Notes under the pieces: generated by a model | Told to the model about the DNA's origin: nothing | What the model saw: the letters and a program-made list of their open reading frames with translations, nothing else | Databases searched by the model: none | NCBI GenBank assembly: GCA_900545055.1 | Contig: UQXP01000039.1 | Span: 1-16,011, forward strand | Length of the DNA: 16,011 bases | From: an uncultured Collinsella sp. | GTDB taxonomy: Bacteria > Actinomycetota > Coriobacteriia > Coriobacteriales > Coriobacteriaceae | Direction: 5' to 3' | Made by a program: the position numbers and the translations under genes | Shown here: positions 1-7,021 of the stretch, in pieces | Position numbering within the stretch: the stretch's first letter is position 1 | How the letters are laid out: each line of letters starts with the position of its first letter

Positions 1-1092
1 CGCCCGAGCCACAACGGCGTCGCCCGCGTGTTCTGCGACGTGTGCACTCCCGATTGCAAGCCCTTTGCCGGCGATCCACGCGATGCCCTGCGCCGCATGT
101 TCCGCAAGGCCGAGAAGGCTGGCTATCTGCTCAACGTGGGTGCCGAGCTGGAGTATTACTACTTCCCCGACGAGCATACCCCCGAGCCGCTTGACAACGT
201 GGGCTACTTCGATCTTTCGGTGAGCGATGCCGCCCGCGACCTGCGTCGCAATACGGTCCTCACGCTCGAAAAGATGTCCGTGCCCGTGGAGTACACCTTC
301 CACGCCGCCGGCCGCTCGCAGCACGGCATGAGCCTGCGCCACGCCGAGGCCTTAAGCATGTCCGACGCCATCACCACGGCCAAACTCATCATTAAGCAGC
401 AGGCTTACGAGAGCGGTTGCCACGCCTCTTTTATGCCCAAGCCGTTGGCGGGCGAGGACGGCAGCGCCATGTTTTTGCATCAGTCGCTGTTCAACCACGA
501 CGGCAACAACGTCTTTTGGGGCGAGGACGACGAGAAGTACCATCTCTCCGATATCGCCAAGCACTATATGGCCGGCATCTTGGCGCACGCACGCGAAATC
601 AGCGCCATCACCAACCCCACGGTCAACTCGTACAAGCGCATCACCACGGGCGGCGACTCCGTGCCGCAGTACGCCACGTGGGGCCTGCGTAACCGCGCGA
701 GTATGGTCCGCATTCCGGTCTACAAGCCCGGCAAGCAGCTGTCCACGCGCATCGAGCTTCGTAGCCCCGACCCCATGGCCAATCCGTACCTGGTCAACGC
801 CGTCACGCTGGCGGCTGGTCTCGATGGCATCGAGCGCAAGCTGGAGCTCCCGCCCGAGGCCACGGCCGAGACGCTTAAGCTCACCGACCGTCAGATGCTC
901 GAGGCCGGCTACACGCCGCTGCCGCGCTCGCTCAAAGAGGCGCTCGACGTGTTTGAGGACTCGCAGTTTATGAAGGATGCCCTCGGCGAGCACATCCACA
1001 GTTTCTTCCTTAAAAAGAAGCGCGACGAGTGGCATAAGTTTGAGTCCACGATCACCGAGTGGGAGATTAAGCATTATCTGGCGAACTCCTAA
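1..1092 (+). CDS. Glutamine synthetase family protein, 5'-truncated by window edge
   Basis: The reading frame is open from base 1, so the gene starts upstream; 363 residues are visible, the C-terminal part of a protein probably near 440 residues. Class I glutamine synthetase hallmarks are seen in order: FCDV...PFAGDPR, GAELEYYYF (two acidic metal ligands), FMPKPLAGEDGS, NPTVNSYKR, RNRASMVRIP and RIELRSPDPMANPYL. The family makes glutamine from glutamate, ammonia and ATP, or ligates related amines. There is no NLYD-type adenylylation site, which fits the short GSI-alpha form. Oddly, the segment that normally reads like HHEVxPGQHE reads FHAAGRSQHG, and the usual GSGMHxH reads GSAMFLH. Equivalents of three metal ligands (Salmonella E212, E220, H269) therefore seem replaced by Ala, Gly and Phe. 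It may be a pseudoenzyme or have a changed reaction. The family call is sure; catalytic status is open. A GlnR-like regulator follows after 50 bases. Confidence 0.9.
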   Translation, partial: RPSHNGVARVFCDVCTPDCKPFAGDPRDALRRMFRKAEKAGYLLNVGAELEYYYFPDEHTPEPLDNVGYFDLSVSDAARDLRRNTVLTLEKMSVPVEYTFHAAGRSQHGMSLRHAEALSMSDAITTAKLIIKQQAYESGCHASFMPKPLAGEDGSAMFLHQSLFNHDGNNVFWGEDDEKYHLSDIAKHYMAGILAHAREISAITNPTVNSYKRITTGGDSVPQYATWGLRNRASMVRIPVYKPGKQLSTRIELRSPDPMANPYLVNAVTLAAGLDGIERKLELPPEATAETLKLTDRQMLEAGYTPLPRSLKEALDVFEDSQFMKDALGEHIHSFFLKKKRDEWHKFESTITEWEIKHYLANS

Positions 1093-1142
1093 TCGCGCTG
1101 GCTTGTTCCAGTACGATTGAGCTCATTTCTTTGGAGGCCGAT

Positions 1143-1805
1143 ATGTCCGAAAAGAGTGCCCTGTTCATGGCGCGCACGACGCGCTTCCACGAGTTTGCCC
1201 GCAGCTTGACGACCACCCTGGGTGTCGAGGTGAGCCTGGCCACCCCCGATTCGCCGACTGCGGCGCACGACTTCGACCTGCTGATCCTCGATTCCGATGG
1301 CATCCGCAGCGACCGCATCGATCAGATTGCCAAGTGGCTCGACGATCGCGGCGGCGTTCCCATGCTGGTGATCGTCGACGACGAGGCGCTCGGCACCCTG
1401 CGCCTGCCGAATCACGCGCATGCCGACTTCGTATGCCCCACGGCGACGCCCAACGAGCTCAAGGCTCGCGCGCAGCGCCTGATGGGCGAGGAGGAGACCG
1501 TCACCGCCGACGATGTGCTCAACATCGATAACCTCGAGATCAACCTGGCTACCTACCAGGTGACGCTCGACGATGAGCCCATCGACCTGACGCTGATGGA
1601 GTACTCGCTGCTGAGCTTTTTGGCGACGCACCCCAACCGAGCCTACAGCCGCGAAGTACTGCTGCACCGCGTGTGGGGCTTTGAGTACTGCGGCGGTACG
1701 CGTACCGTCGACGTGCACATCCGACGCATCCGCTCCAAGGTGGGCCCGCAGATCGCGGCGCACATCACCACCGTCCGCGGCGTGGGCTATCTGTTTAAGG
1801 ACTAG
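1143..1805 (+). CDS. Orphan OmpR/GlnR-like winged-helix response regulator
   Basis: This 220-residue protein has a degenerate receiver domain (about residues 5-115) and an OmpR-type winged-helix DNA-binding domain (about 125-219). The DNA-binding part has LTLMEYSLLSFLATHPNRAY, then VWGFEYCGGTRTVDVHIRRI and a TVRGVGYLF ending, very close in style to actinobacterial GlnR, the nitrogen regulator. The receiver keeps an Asp at the phosphorylation position (LLILD50) but lacks the N-terminal acidic pair and the conserved Lys near the end (VCPTATP where KPF is expected). GlnR is atypical in the same way, so control independent of phosphorylation is likely. ATG 1143 is chosen because GGAGG lies 5 bases before it; a TTG 12 bases upstream in frame has no site. 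No histidine kinase is adjacent. The position after a glutamine synthetase family gene supports a nitrogen role, by inference. Confidence 0.85.
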   Translation: MSEKSALFMARTTRFHEFARSLTTTLGVEVSLATPDSPTAAHDFDLLILDSDGIRSDRIDQIAKWLDDRGGVPMLVIVDDEALGTLRLPNHAHADFVCPTATPNELKARAQRLMGEEETVTADDVLNIDNLEINLATYQVTLDDEPIDLTLMEYSLLSFLATHPNRAYSREVLLHRVWGFEYCGGTRTVDVHIRRIRSKVGPQIAAHITTVRGVGYLFKD

Positions 1806-1809
1806 ATTT

Positions 1810-1846
1810 CCACCACAAAGGGGACAGGTACCTTTGTGGTGGTTTT
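1810..1846 (+). terminator. Rho-independent terminator after the GlnR-like gene
   Basis: A perfect 12-bp stem CCACCACAAAGG / CCTTTGTGGTGG with a 9-base loop is followed by TTTT, starting five bases after the regulator's stop. The stem is also symmetrical enough to work as a dispersed palindromic repeat. It ends the synthetase-regulator unit. Confidence 0.8.
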
Positions 1847-1960
1847 ACCGCAGATACGGGTGCCTTTCGGGTTTGCAACAGAACTTAAGCCTTCCTAAAA
1901 GATTGCGTTCTCATACACGTGCGCCCGCATATTGGGGTACAACACAACGTGAACAATGAT

Positions 1961-1990
1961 GGCCCGCCACATGTTTGGCGGGCCTTTGGT
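1961..1990 (+). terminator. Hairpin with T-rich tail in the htrA leader (terminator or attenuator)
   Basis: A perfect 9-bp stem GGCCCGCCA / TGGCGGGCC with a six-base loop (CATGTT) is followed by TTTGGTTATT. It lies only about 24 bases before the htrA start codon, so any htrA promoter must be upstream or within it. It could end a short leader transcript or modulate htrA expression. No good consensus promoter was seen in 1847-1960; TTGCAA at 1873 with TAAAAG 17 bases on is the best weak candidate. Confidence 0.45.
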
Positions 1991-2013
1991 TATTAGACGA
2001 AAGGATCGCAGCT

Positions 2014-3474
2014 ATGAGCGAGAACGATTCCCAGCGTCCCCAGGACGCGGGCAACGCCGGCGAGACTCAGCAGCAGCCGCGCGTGCAGGTGGAGTCGACG
2101 CCTGCCGGCGGCAACATTCCCTATGTGCAGGCCTACGACACGCAGACCGGTAAGCCGCTGGGCGGCCAGCAGGTTGTAAACAAGCACACGGTGGTCAAGA
2201 CTAAGACCAAAAAGCTGCCGATCTTTATTACGGCACTCGCCGGCTGTGCCTGCGGCGCCCTGTTGGTCATCGCGCTCATTATGAGTGGCACGCTCGATAT
2301 CGGCGGCGGCAGGAACGCCGTGACGGCGGGCGCTTCGGGTTCGTCGACGCAAAAGATCACGATCGACTCCGAGGACACCACGCTGGCCGAGGCCGTCTCT
2401 GCCAAGGCGCTGCCCTCCGTTGTTTCCATTACCGCGACTTCGAGCGGTAGCCAGGGCAGCTCGCTTTCGCAGTCTGCCGACGAGTCGGATAGCTCGGGTA
2501 GCGTCGGTTCGGGCGTGGTGCTCGACACCGAGGGCCACATCCTCACCAACAACCACGTGGTCGACGGCTACGACCAGTACGTGGTGACCATGGACGACGG
2601 CACCACCTACGAGGCCGAGTTCGTGGGCAACGATGCCTCGAGCGACCTCGCCGTCATTAAGCTCAAGGATGCCGAATCCTCCAAGCTCACCCCGATCGAG
2701 ATCGGTGACTCCTCCAAGCTCAACGTGGGCGAGTGGGTTATGGCGATCGGTTCGCCGTTTGGCAACGAACAGTCTGTCTCCACGGGCATCGTGTCGGCGC
2801 TGTATCGCTCCACGGCCATGAGCTCTACCAGCGGCAATACCATCTACGCCAACATGATCCAGACCGATGCCGCCATCAACCCGGGCAACTCCGGCGGCGC
2901 GCTCGTTAACGACAACGGCGAGCTCGTGGGCATCAACTCGCTCATCGAGAGCTACTCGGGCTCCAGCTCGGGCGTGGGCTTTGCTATTCCCGTCAACTAC
3001 GCCAAGAACATTGCCGACCAGATTATCGACGGCAAGACGCCGGTTCATCCGTACCTGGGCGCCACGCTTTCGAGCGTCAATGCGCTCAATGCCCGTACCA
3101 ACAAGCTCAGCACCGATAGCGGCGCCTACGTGGCAAGCGTCGTCGAGGACGGTCCCGCCGCCAAGGCCGGCATCCAAGAGGGCGATGTCATTACCAAGCT
3201 GGGCGACGATGAGATTACGAGCGCCGATGGCCTGATCATCGCCCTGCGCAGCCACGAGGTGGGCGAGAAGGTCGAGATCACGCTCATGCGCGGCAAGGAA
3301 GAGAAGAAGGTCACGGTTGAGCTGGGCTCTGACGAGGAGCTGCAGAGCCAGCAGCAGGACGACAGCGCGACCGACACCGGCAACGGCGGTATTACCGACG
3401 AGCAGCTGCGCCAGTATCTGGAGGAGCTGCTGGGCCAGCAGGGCCAGGGTCAAGGCTACGGTCAGGGTTTCTAA
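2014..3474 (+). CDS. htrA: Membrane-anchored HtrA/DegP-type serine protease with PDZ domain
   Basis: This 486-residue protein has a polar N-terminal tail of about 67 residues, a single transmembrane helix (about 68-91, after the basic KTKTKK), a Ser/Gly-rich stretch, a trypsin-like protease domain and a C-terminal PDZ domain (about 345-440), ending in a Gln/Gly-rich tail. The catalytic triad is visible: His181 in TNNHVV, Asp211 in SSDLAVIKL and Ser293 in NPGNSGGAL. The topology places the protease outside the membrane with the tail in the cytoplasm. The family degrades misfolded exported proteins and may also act as a chaperone. ATG 2014 is chosen because GAAAGGA lies about 8 bases before it; the frame extends 13 codons further upstream, but that start would fall inside the leader hairpin. 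A strong terminator follows, so it is probably transcribed alone. Confidence 0.93.
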   Translation: MSENDSQRPQDAGNAGETQQQPRVQVESTPAGGNIPYVQAYDTQTGKPLGGQQVVNKHTVVKTKTKKLPIFITALAGCACGALLVIALIMSGTLDIGGGRNAVTAGASGSSTQKITIDSEDTTLAEAVSAKALPSVVSITATSSGSQGSSLSQSADESDSSGSVGSGVVLDTEGHILTNNHVVDGYDQYVVTMDDGTTYEAEFVGNDASSDLAVIKLKDAESSKLTPIEIGDSSKLNVGEWVMAIGSPFGNEQSVSTGIVSALYRSTAMSSTSGNTIYANMIQTDAAINPGNSGGALVNDNGELVGINSLIESYSGSSSGVGFAIPVNYAKNIADQIIDGKTPVHPYLGATLSSVNALNARTNKLSTDSGAYVASVVEDGPAAKAGIQEGDVITKLGDDEITSADGLIIALRSHEVGEKVEITLMRGKEEKKVTVELGSDEELQSQQQDDSATDTGNGGITDEQLRQYLEELLGQQGQGQGYGQGF

Positions 3475-3500
3475 CGGGCCGTATTGCACATATCGAAGCC

Positions 3501-3540
3501 AGAGGGGCTGTCCCGTCAACGTGGGACAGCCCCTCTTTTC
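3501..3540 (+). terminator. Rho-independent terminator of htrA
   Basis: A perfect 14-bp stem AGAGGGGCTGTCCC / GGGACAGCCCCTCT with an 8-base loop is followed by TTTTC and more T-rich sequence. It begins 26 bases after the htrA stop. Confidence 0.88.
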
Positions 3541-3545
3541 TTATT

Positions 3546-3574
3546 GATCCGTTGGGGACGGAGGAAAACGGATC
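3546..3574 (-). repeat. Dispersed 29-bp repeat, intergenic copy
   Basis: On the minus strand the element begins GATCCGTTTTCCTCCGTCCC and ends AACGGATC. It matches 26 of 29 positions with 10399-10427 on the plus strand, which lies inside a coding region. Its ends form a 9-bp inverted repeat (TGATCCGTT / AACGGATCA) around a 13-base loop. Here it lies between the htrA terminator and ligA. Two copies 6.8 kb apart suggest a genome-wide family, which this window cannot prove. Confidence 0.7.
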
Positions 3575-3722
3575 ATTTAGAGTTGATAAGAGCATGGTTT
3601 AATCGCGCGATCCACCCCGGTTCGTCGACTGCCGATTCGGTGCGGTTCGAAAGGGTTATTCGGCCCTATGGTGACCGGTGGTACTCTTGTATCCGTTAAA
3701 AATCGAGCGAAGGAGTGCCGCT

Positions 3723-5951
3723 ATGGAGCAATCGAGCCTGTTTGGTGACGGCGTAGACATCGATACCGGAAAGCCCGCGGCAGCGGACACCGCCGCGCCT
3801 ACCGATGCCCGTGCCCAGGCGGCAGCCCGTGCGGCAGAACTGCGTCACGAGCTCGACTACCATGCCTATCGCTACTACATGCTCGACGCGCCCGAGATTA
3901 CGGACGCTGCTTTCGACAAGATGCTCGTTGAGCTGCAGGAAATCGAGGCAGCCTACCCCGACCTCGTGACGCCCGACAGCTACACCCAGCGTGTGGGCGG
4001 CTACGTGAGCGAGCAGTTTACGCCGGTCACGCACATGGCCCGCATGTATTCCATGGACGATGCCATGGACTTGGACGAGCTCGACGCGTGGCTCCAACGC
4101 ACCGAGGATGCGCTCGGTGCCGGTAGCGTCACCTATACCTGCGAGCTCAAGATTGACGGTCTGGGAGTGGCGCTTACCTACCAGAACGGCACCTTCGTGC
4201 GCGCGGCCACGCGCGGTGACGGCACGACGGGCGAGGACGTGTCGCTCAACGTTCGCACTATCAAAGACGTGCCCATGCACCTGTCCGAGCCGGCGCTCGC
4301 CCACATGGGCGCCGACCGCGAGCGTACCATCGAGGTGCGCGGCGAGGTCTATATGCCCAAGGGCAGCTTTGTACGCTTGAACGATGAGGCCGATGCCGAG
4401 GGCCGCGACCCCTTCGCCAACCCGCGTAATGCCGCCGCCGGATCTTTGCGCCAAAAGGATCCCAAGGTCACGGCGCGTCGCGACCTGGCCACCTTTATCT
4501 ACGCTATCGCCGATACCGACCCGCTGCATGTCCACAGCCAGCGCGAGTTCCTTGATTGGCTGCGCAGCGCCGGCTTTAGCGTCAACCCCAACGTGGCCCG
4601 TTGCGCCACACCGGCCGAGGTTCACGAGTTCTGCGCCCAGGCGCTCGAGCACCGCGGCGACCTGGACTACGACATCGACGGCGTGGTTGTAAAGGTCGAC
4701 AGTTTCCAGCAGCAGCTCGACCTGGGCTTTACCGCCCGCGCGCCGCGCTGGGCGATTGCCTTTAAGTTCCCGCCCGAGGAAAAACAGACCATCCTGCGCG
4801 AGATTCGCATTCAGGTTGGCCGCACCGGCGTGCTCACACCGGTCGCCGAGTTCGACCCGGTGACGGTTGCCGGCTCTACCATCGCGCGCGCCACGCTGCA
4901 CAACATCGACGAGATCCGCCGCAAGAACGTGCGCGAGGGCGACACCATCATCGTGCACAAGGCGGGCGACGTGATTCCCGAGGTCGTGGGTCCGGTGCTC
5001 GACAAGCGCCCGGTCGATTCGGTCGACTGGCACATGCCCGAGGTCTGCCCCGTATGCGGCAGCCCCGTGGTGCACGAAGACGGCGAGGTCGCCTACCGCT
5101 GCGTGTCCATCGATTGCCCCGCGCAGCTCAAGGAGCGCCTACTCCACTGGGTCAGCCGCGGCTGCATGGACGTGGATGGCCTGGGTGACGAGATCGTCGA
5201 CAAGATGATCGCCGCCGGCCTGATTCACGATGTCGCCGACTTCTACCAGCTCACGCTCGATGATATCGCCAGCCTGGATACGGGCCGCGTGTATGCGAGC
5301 TCCAACAGCAAAAAGGGCGTTAAGAAGGGCGATCCCATTCCGGTGGGCCTTAAGACGGCCGAGAAGATTGTCGCCGAGCTCAACAAGTCCAAGAACCAAC
5401 CGCTCGGCCGCGTGCTGTTTGCCCTGGGTATTCGCCATGTTGGCAAGAGCGTGGGCGAGGTTATTGCCGAGCGATTCCTGTCGATCGACAAACTCGTCCT
5501 GGCGAGCGAGGAAGACATCGCCGAGTGCGAGGGCATCGGTCCCAAGATCGCGGCGAGTGTCAAGCAGTTCCTGGCCGTGCCCGAGAACCTCGCCGTGCTG
5601 GAGCGTCTGCGCCAGGCGGGCCTGTCGCTCGAGGTCGACCTGGGTGCCGCCCACGCGCAGGCCGCGGCCGATGCCGGTGTGGCAGGCGAGCTTGCCGACG
5701 CGCAGCCGCTCGCGGGCCTGACGTTTGTGCTGACCGGCACACTCGTCAACCGCACGCGCGACGAGGCGGGCGCGGCGCTCAAGGTGCTCGGTGCCAAGGT
5801 CTCGGGCAGTGTATCGAAGAAGACGAGCTACCTGGTCGCCGGTCCCAAGGCAGGTTCCAAGCTCACCAAGGCCGAGCAGCTCGGCGTGCCCGTGCTGGAC
5901 GAGGACGCACTCGAGCAGATCCTTGCGACTGGTGAGGTGCCAGAGGCGTAA
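3723..5951 (+). CDS. ligA: NAD-dependent DNA ligase LigA
   Basis: LigA seals nicks in duplex DNA during replication and repair using NAD+. All domains are present in 742 residues: the NAD-binding Ia region (YHAYRYYMLDAPEITDAAFD, about 46-65), the nucleotidyltransferase domain with the adenylated lysine K143 in KIDG, an OB fold (VGRTGVLTPVAEFDPV), a four-cysteine zinc finger (Cys442, 445, 460, 465), helix-hairpin-helix repeats and a C-terminal BRCT domain (about 663-738). The length exceeds the roughly 670 residues usual for the family, through a polar, Ala-rich N-terminal extension of about 35 residues and small internal insertions. ATG 3723 is chosen because AAGGAG lies 7 bases before it. 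Its stop overlaps the start of the next ORF. It is an essential housekeeping gene and looks intact. Confidence 0.98.
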   Translation: MEQSSLFGDGVDIDTGKPAAADTAAPTDARAQAAARAAELRHELDYHAYRYYMLDAPEITDAAFDKMLVELQEIEAAYPDLVTPDSYTQRVGGYVSEQFTPVTHMARMYSMDDAMDLDELDAWLQRTEDALGAGSVTYTCELKIDGLGVALTYQNGTFVRAATRGDGTTGEDVSLNVRTIKDVPMHLSEPALAHMGADRERTIEVRGEVYMPKGSFVRLNDEADAEGRDPFANPRNAAAGSLRQKDPKVTARRDLATFIYAIADTDPLHVHSQREFLDWLRSAGFSVNPNVARCATPAEVHEFCAQALEHRGDLDYDIDGVVVKVDSFQQQLDLGFTARAPRWAIAFKFPPEEKQTILREIRIQVGRTGVLTPVAEFDPVTVAGSTIARATLHNIDEIRRKNVREGDTIIVHKAGDVIPEVVGPVLDKRPVDSVDWHMPEVCPVCGSPVVHEDGEVAYRCVSIDCPAQLKERLLHWVSRGCMDVDGLGDEIVDKMIAAGLIHDVADFYQLTLDDIASLDTGRVYASSNSKKGVKKGDPIPVGLKTAEKIVAELNKSKNQPLGRVLFALGIRHVGKSVGEVIAERFLSIDKLVLASEEDIAECEGIGPKIAASVKQFLAVPENLAVLERLRQAGLSLEVDLGAAHAQAAADAGVAGELADAQPLAGLTFVLTGTLVNRTRDEAGAALKVLGAKVSGSVSKKTSYLVAGPKAGSKLTKAEQLGVPVLDEDALEQILATGEVPEA

Positions 5952-6130
5952 TGGATATCGAGAACCACAATTACTCGCAGGCGGAAGGGCGCACGAGGCG
6001 CTCCCAAACGCAGGCAAAAGAGCACCTGATGGCGCGAATTCGCGTTGCCGAGTGCGAGCGCGCGGCAGGCATATCTCGCGATGCATTTGAGGCGTTGGCC
6101 GAGCTAGAAGCGAAGCTCGGTCTAGCCTAG
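5951..6130 (+). CDS. Small hypothetical protein, translationally coupled to ligA
   Basis: A 59-codon ORF begins with an ATG sharing its A with the ligA stop (TAATG), an arrangement typical of translational coupling. The product starts MDIENHNYSQAEG, then becomes highly charged and probably helical (RTRRSQTQAKEHLMARIRVA...), ending EALAELEAKLGLA. No family is recognised and no membrane segment is present. Its last 9 bases overlap the convergent merR-type gene. A 7-bp hairpin near its end (CCGAGCT at 6099, AGCTCGG at 6114) has no T tract. The tight junction and the open frame in high-GC DNA favour a real gene, but chance cannot be excluded. Confidence 0.55.
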   Translation: MDIENHNYSQAEGRTRRSQTQAKEHLMARIRVAECERAAGISRDAFEALAELEAKLGLA

Positions 6131-6967
6131 CGACACAGGCACCGTGATCTGCGTCACGTAGGTCGCTGGGTCGTCGCTGATGATGTCGTCGATGAGGGCG
6201 ATTTCGCGTGAGGGGCCGGCGGGGGACAGGTTGCGCTCGTGCATGTAATCGAGTAGGCGTTCGTAGTGCGGGGCCGCCTGCCCGTGCGTGCCGCGGAAGC
6301 TAATGGTCAGACACCGTGCGGCGGGCCGAACTTCGACGTCTCCCAGGTAGTCGTCCGTGTCATCGAGCAGCAGAAAGACCTCGTCGTAGCCATCAAAGTC
6401 ACCGGCTGCCAGGCGTTCGGGCGCGATACCTACACCCAGATTGCCCAGATAGGCAAAGGTTTCGTGCTGTCCCTGCTGAAGCTGGCGGATATGCCATCCC
6501 AGCGAATAGGCGTCGGTGGGATTGACGCGCTCGTGCAGCGTGGCACAGCGAAGTTCGGGTTCCTCGATTTCGCTAATGGTGTCGAGATCAGCATTCAAAG
6601 CGCCATGAAGCAAGGCAAGCCGCTGGTCAATCTTGCGCGACATGCGCTCCAGCTCACGCCGCTTGTGCTCAATTAACTCCTGTTGCTTGGTCAGTTGCCG
6701 TTGCATCAAATCCATATCGCGCGTAGTGACAAACTCGCGAATTTGCGCCAGCGGCAGGTCGAGAACGCGCAGGTTGCCGATGGTGTTGAGGGTAGAGAGC
6801 TGCCGGGATCCGTAGTAGCGGTACCCACTCGCCGGATCGACATATGCCGGCTCCAATAGCCCCATCTGTTCGTAATGGCGCAGTGTGCCCACGCTCAAAT
6901 TGAGCAGGCGCGCCACCTCGCCAATGCGGAGCAGGCCCTCGGTGTGTTCGCTTGGCATGTCGGTCAC
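6122..6967 (-). CDS. MerR-family regulator with GyrI-like effector domain
   Basis: This 281-residue protein has an N-terminal MerR winged helix (about 12-80: LLRIGEVARLLNLSVGTLRH, then GYRYYGSRQL), a coiled-coil dimerisation helix (about 88-120) and a C-terminal region (about 125-281) resembling the GyrI-like ligand-binding domain of BmrR/BltR-type multidrug regulators. Such proteins bend and untwist promoters with overlong spacers when they bind a drug. The GTG at 6967 is chosen because AAAGGAG lies 7 bases before it; an ATG three codons later is poorly spaced. It lies 54 bases downstream of the MATE pump on the same strand, so pump and regulator are probably one operon, and the pump promoter carries a MerR-like dyad. 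The effector is unknown. Confidence 0.88.
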   Translation of the reverse strand: MTDMPSEHTEGLLRIGEVARLLNLSVGTLRHYEQMGLLEPAYVDPASGYRYYGSRQLSTLNTIGNLRVLDLPLAQIREFVTTRDMDLMQRQLTKQQELIEHKRRELERMSRKIDQRLALLHGALNADLDTISEIEEPELRCATLHERVNPTDAYSLGWHIRQLQQGQHETFAYLGNLGVGIAPERLAAGDFDGYDEVFLLLDDTDDYLGDVEVRPAARCLTISFRGTHGQAAPHYERLLDYMHERNLSPAGPSREIALIDDIISDDPATYVTQITVPVSLG

Positions 6968-7021
6968 AGGACCGCTCCTTTCGGTAAAACAGGGGAGAGG
7001 CGCTAGGCCTGCGTCGCCTCG

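Noticed and set aside
1993..3519. 508-codon open frame on the minus strand over the protease gene
   Set aside because: Repetitive Arg/Ala/Gly/Val/Leu-rich product with no recognisable domain, exactly antisense to a protein with an intact catalytic triad; a GC-driven shadow.
3575..3722. Promoter for ligA
   Set aside because: TACTCT at 3682 and TTGATA at 3584 were considered, but neither has a partner hexamer at acceptable spacing, so none is annotated.
3696..5075. 459-codon minus-strand frame over ligA
   Set aside because: Antisense to conserved LigA motifs, composition typical of a shadow frame.
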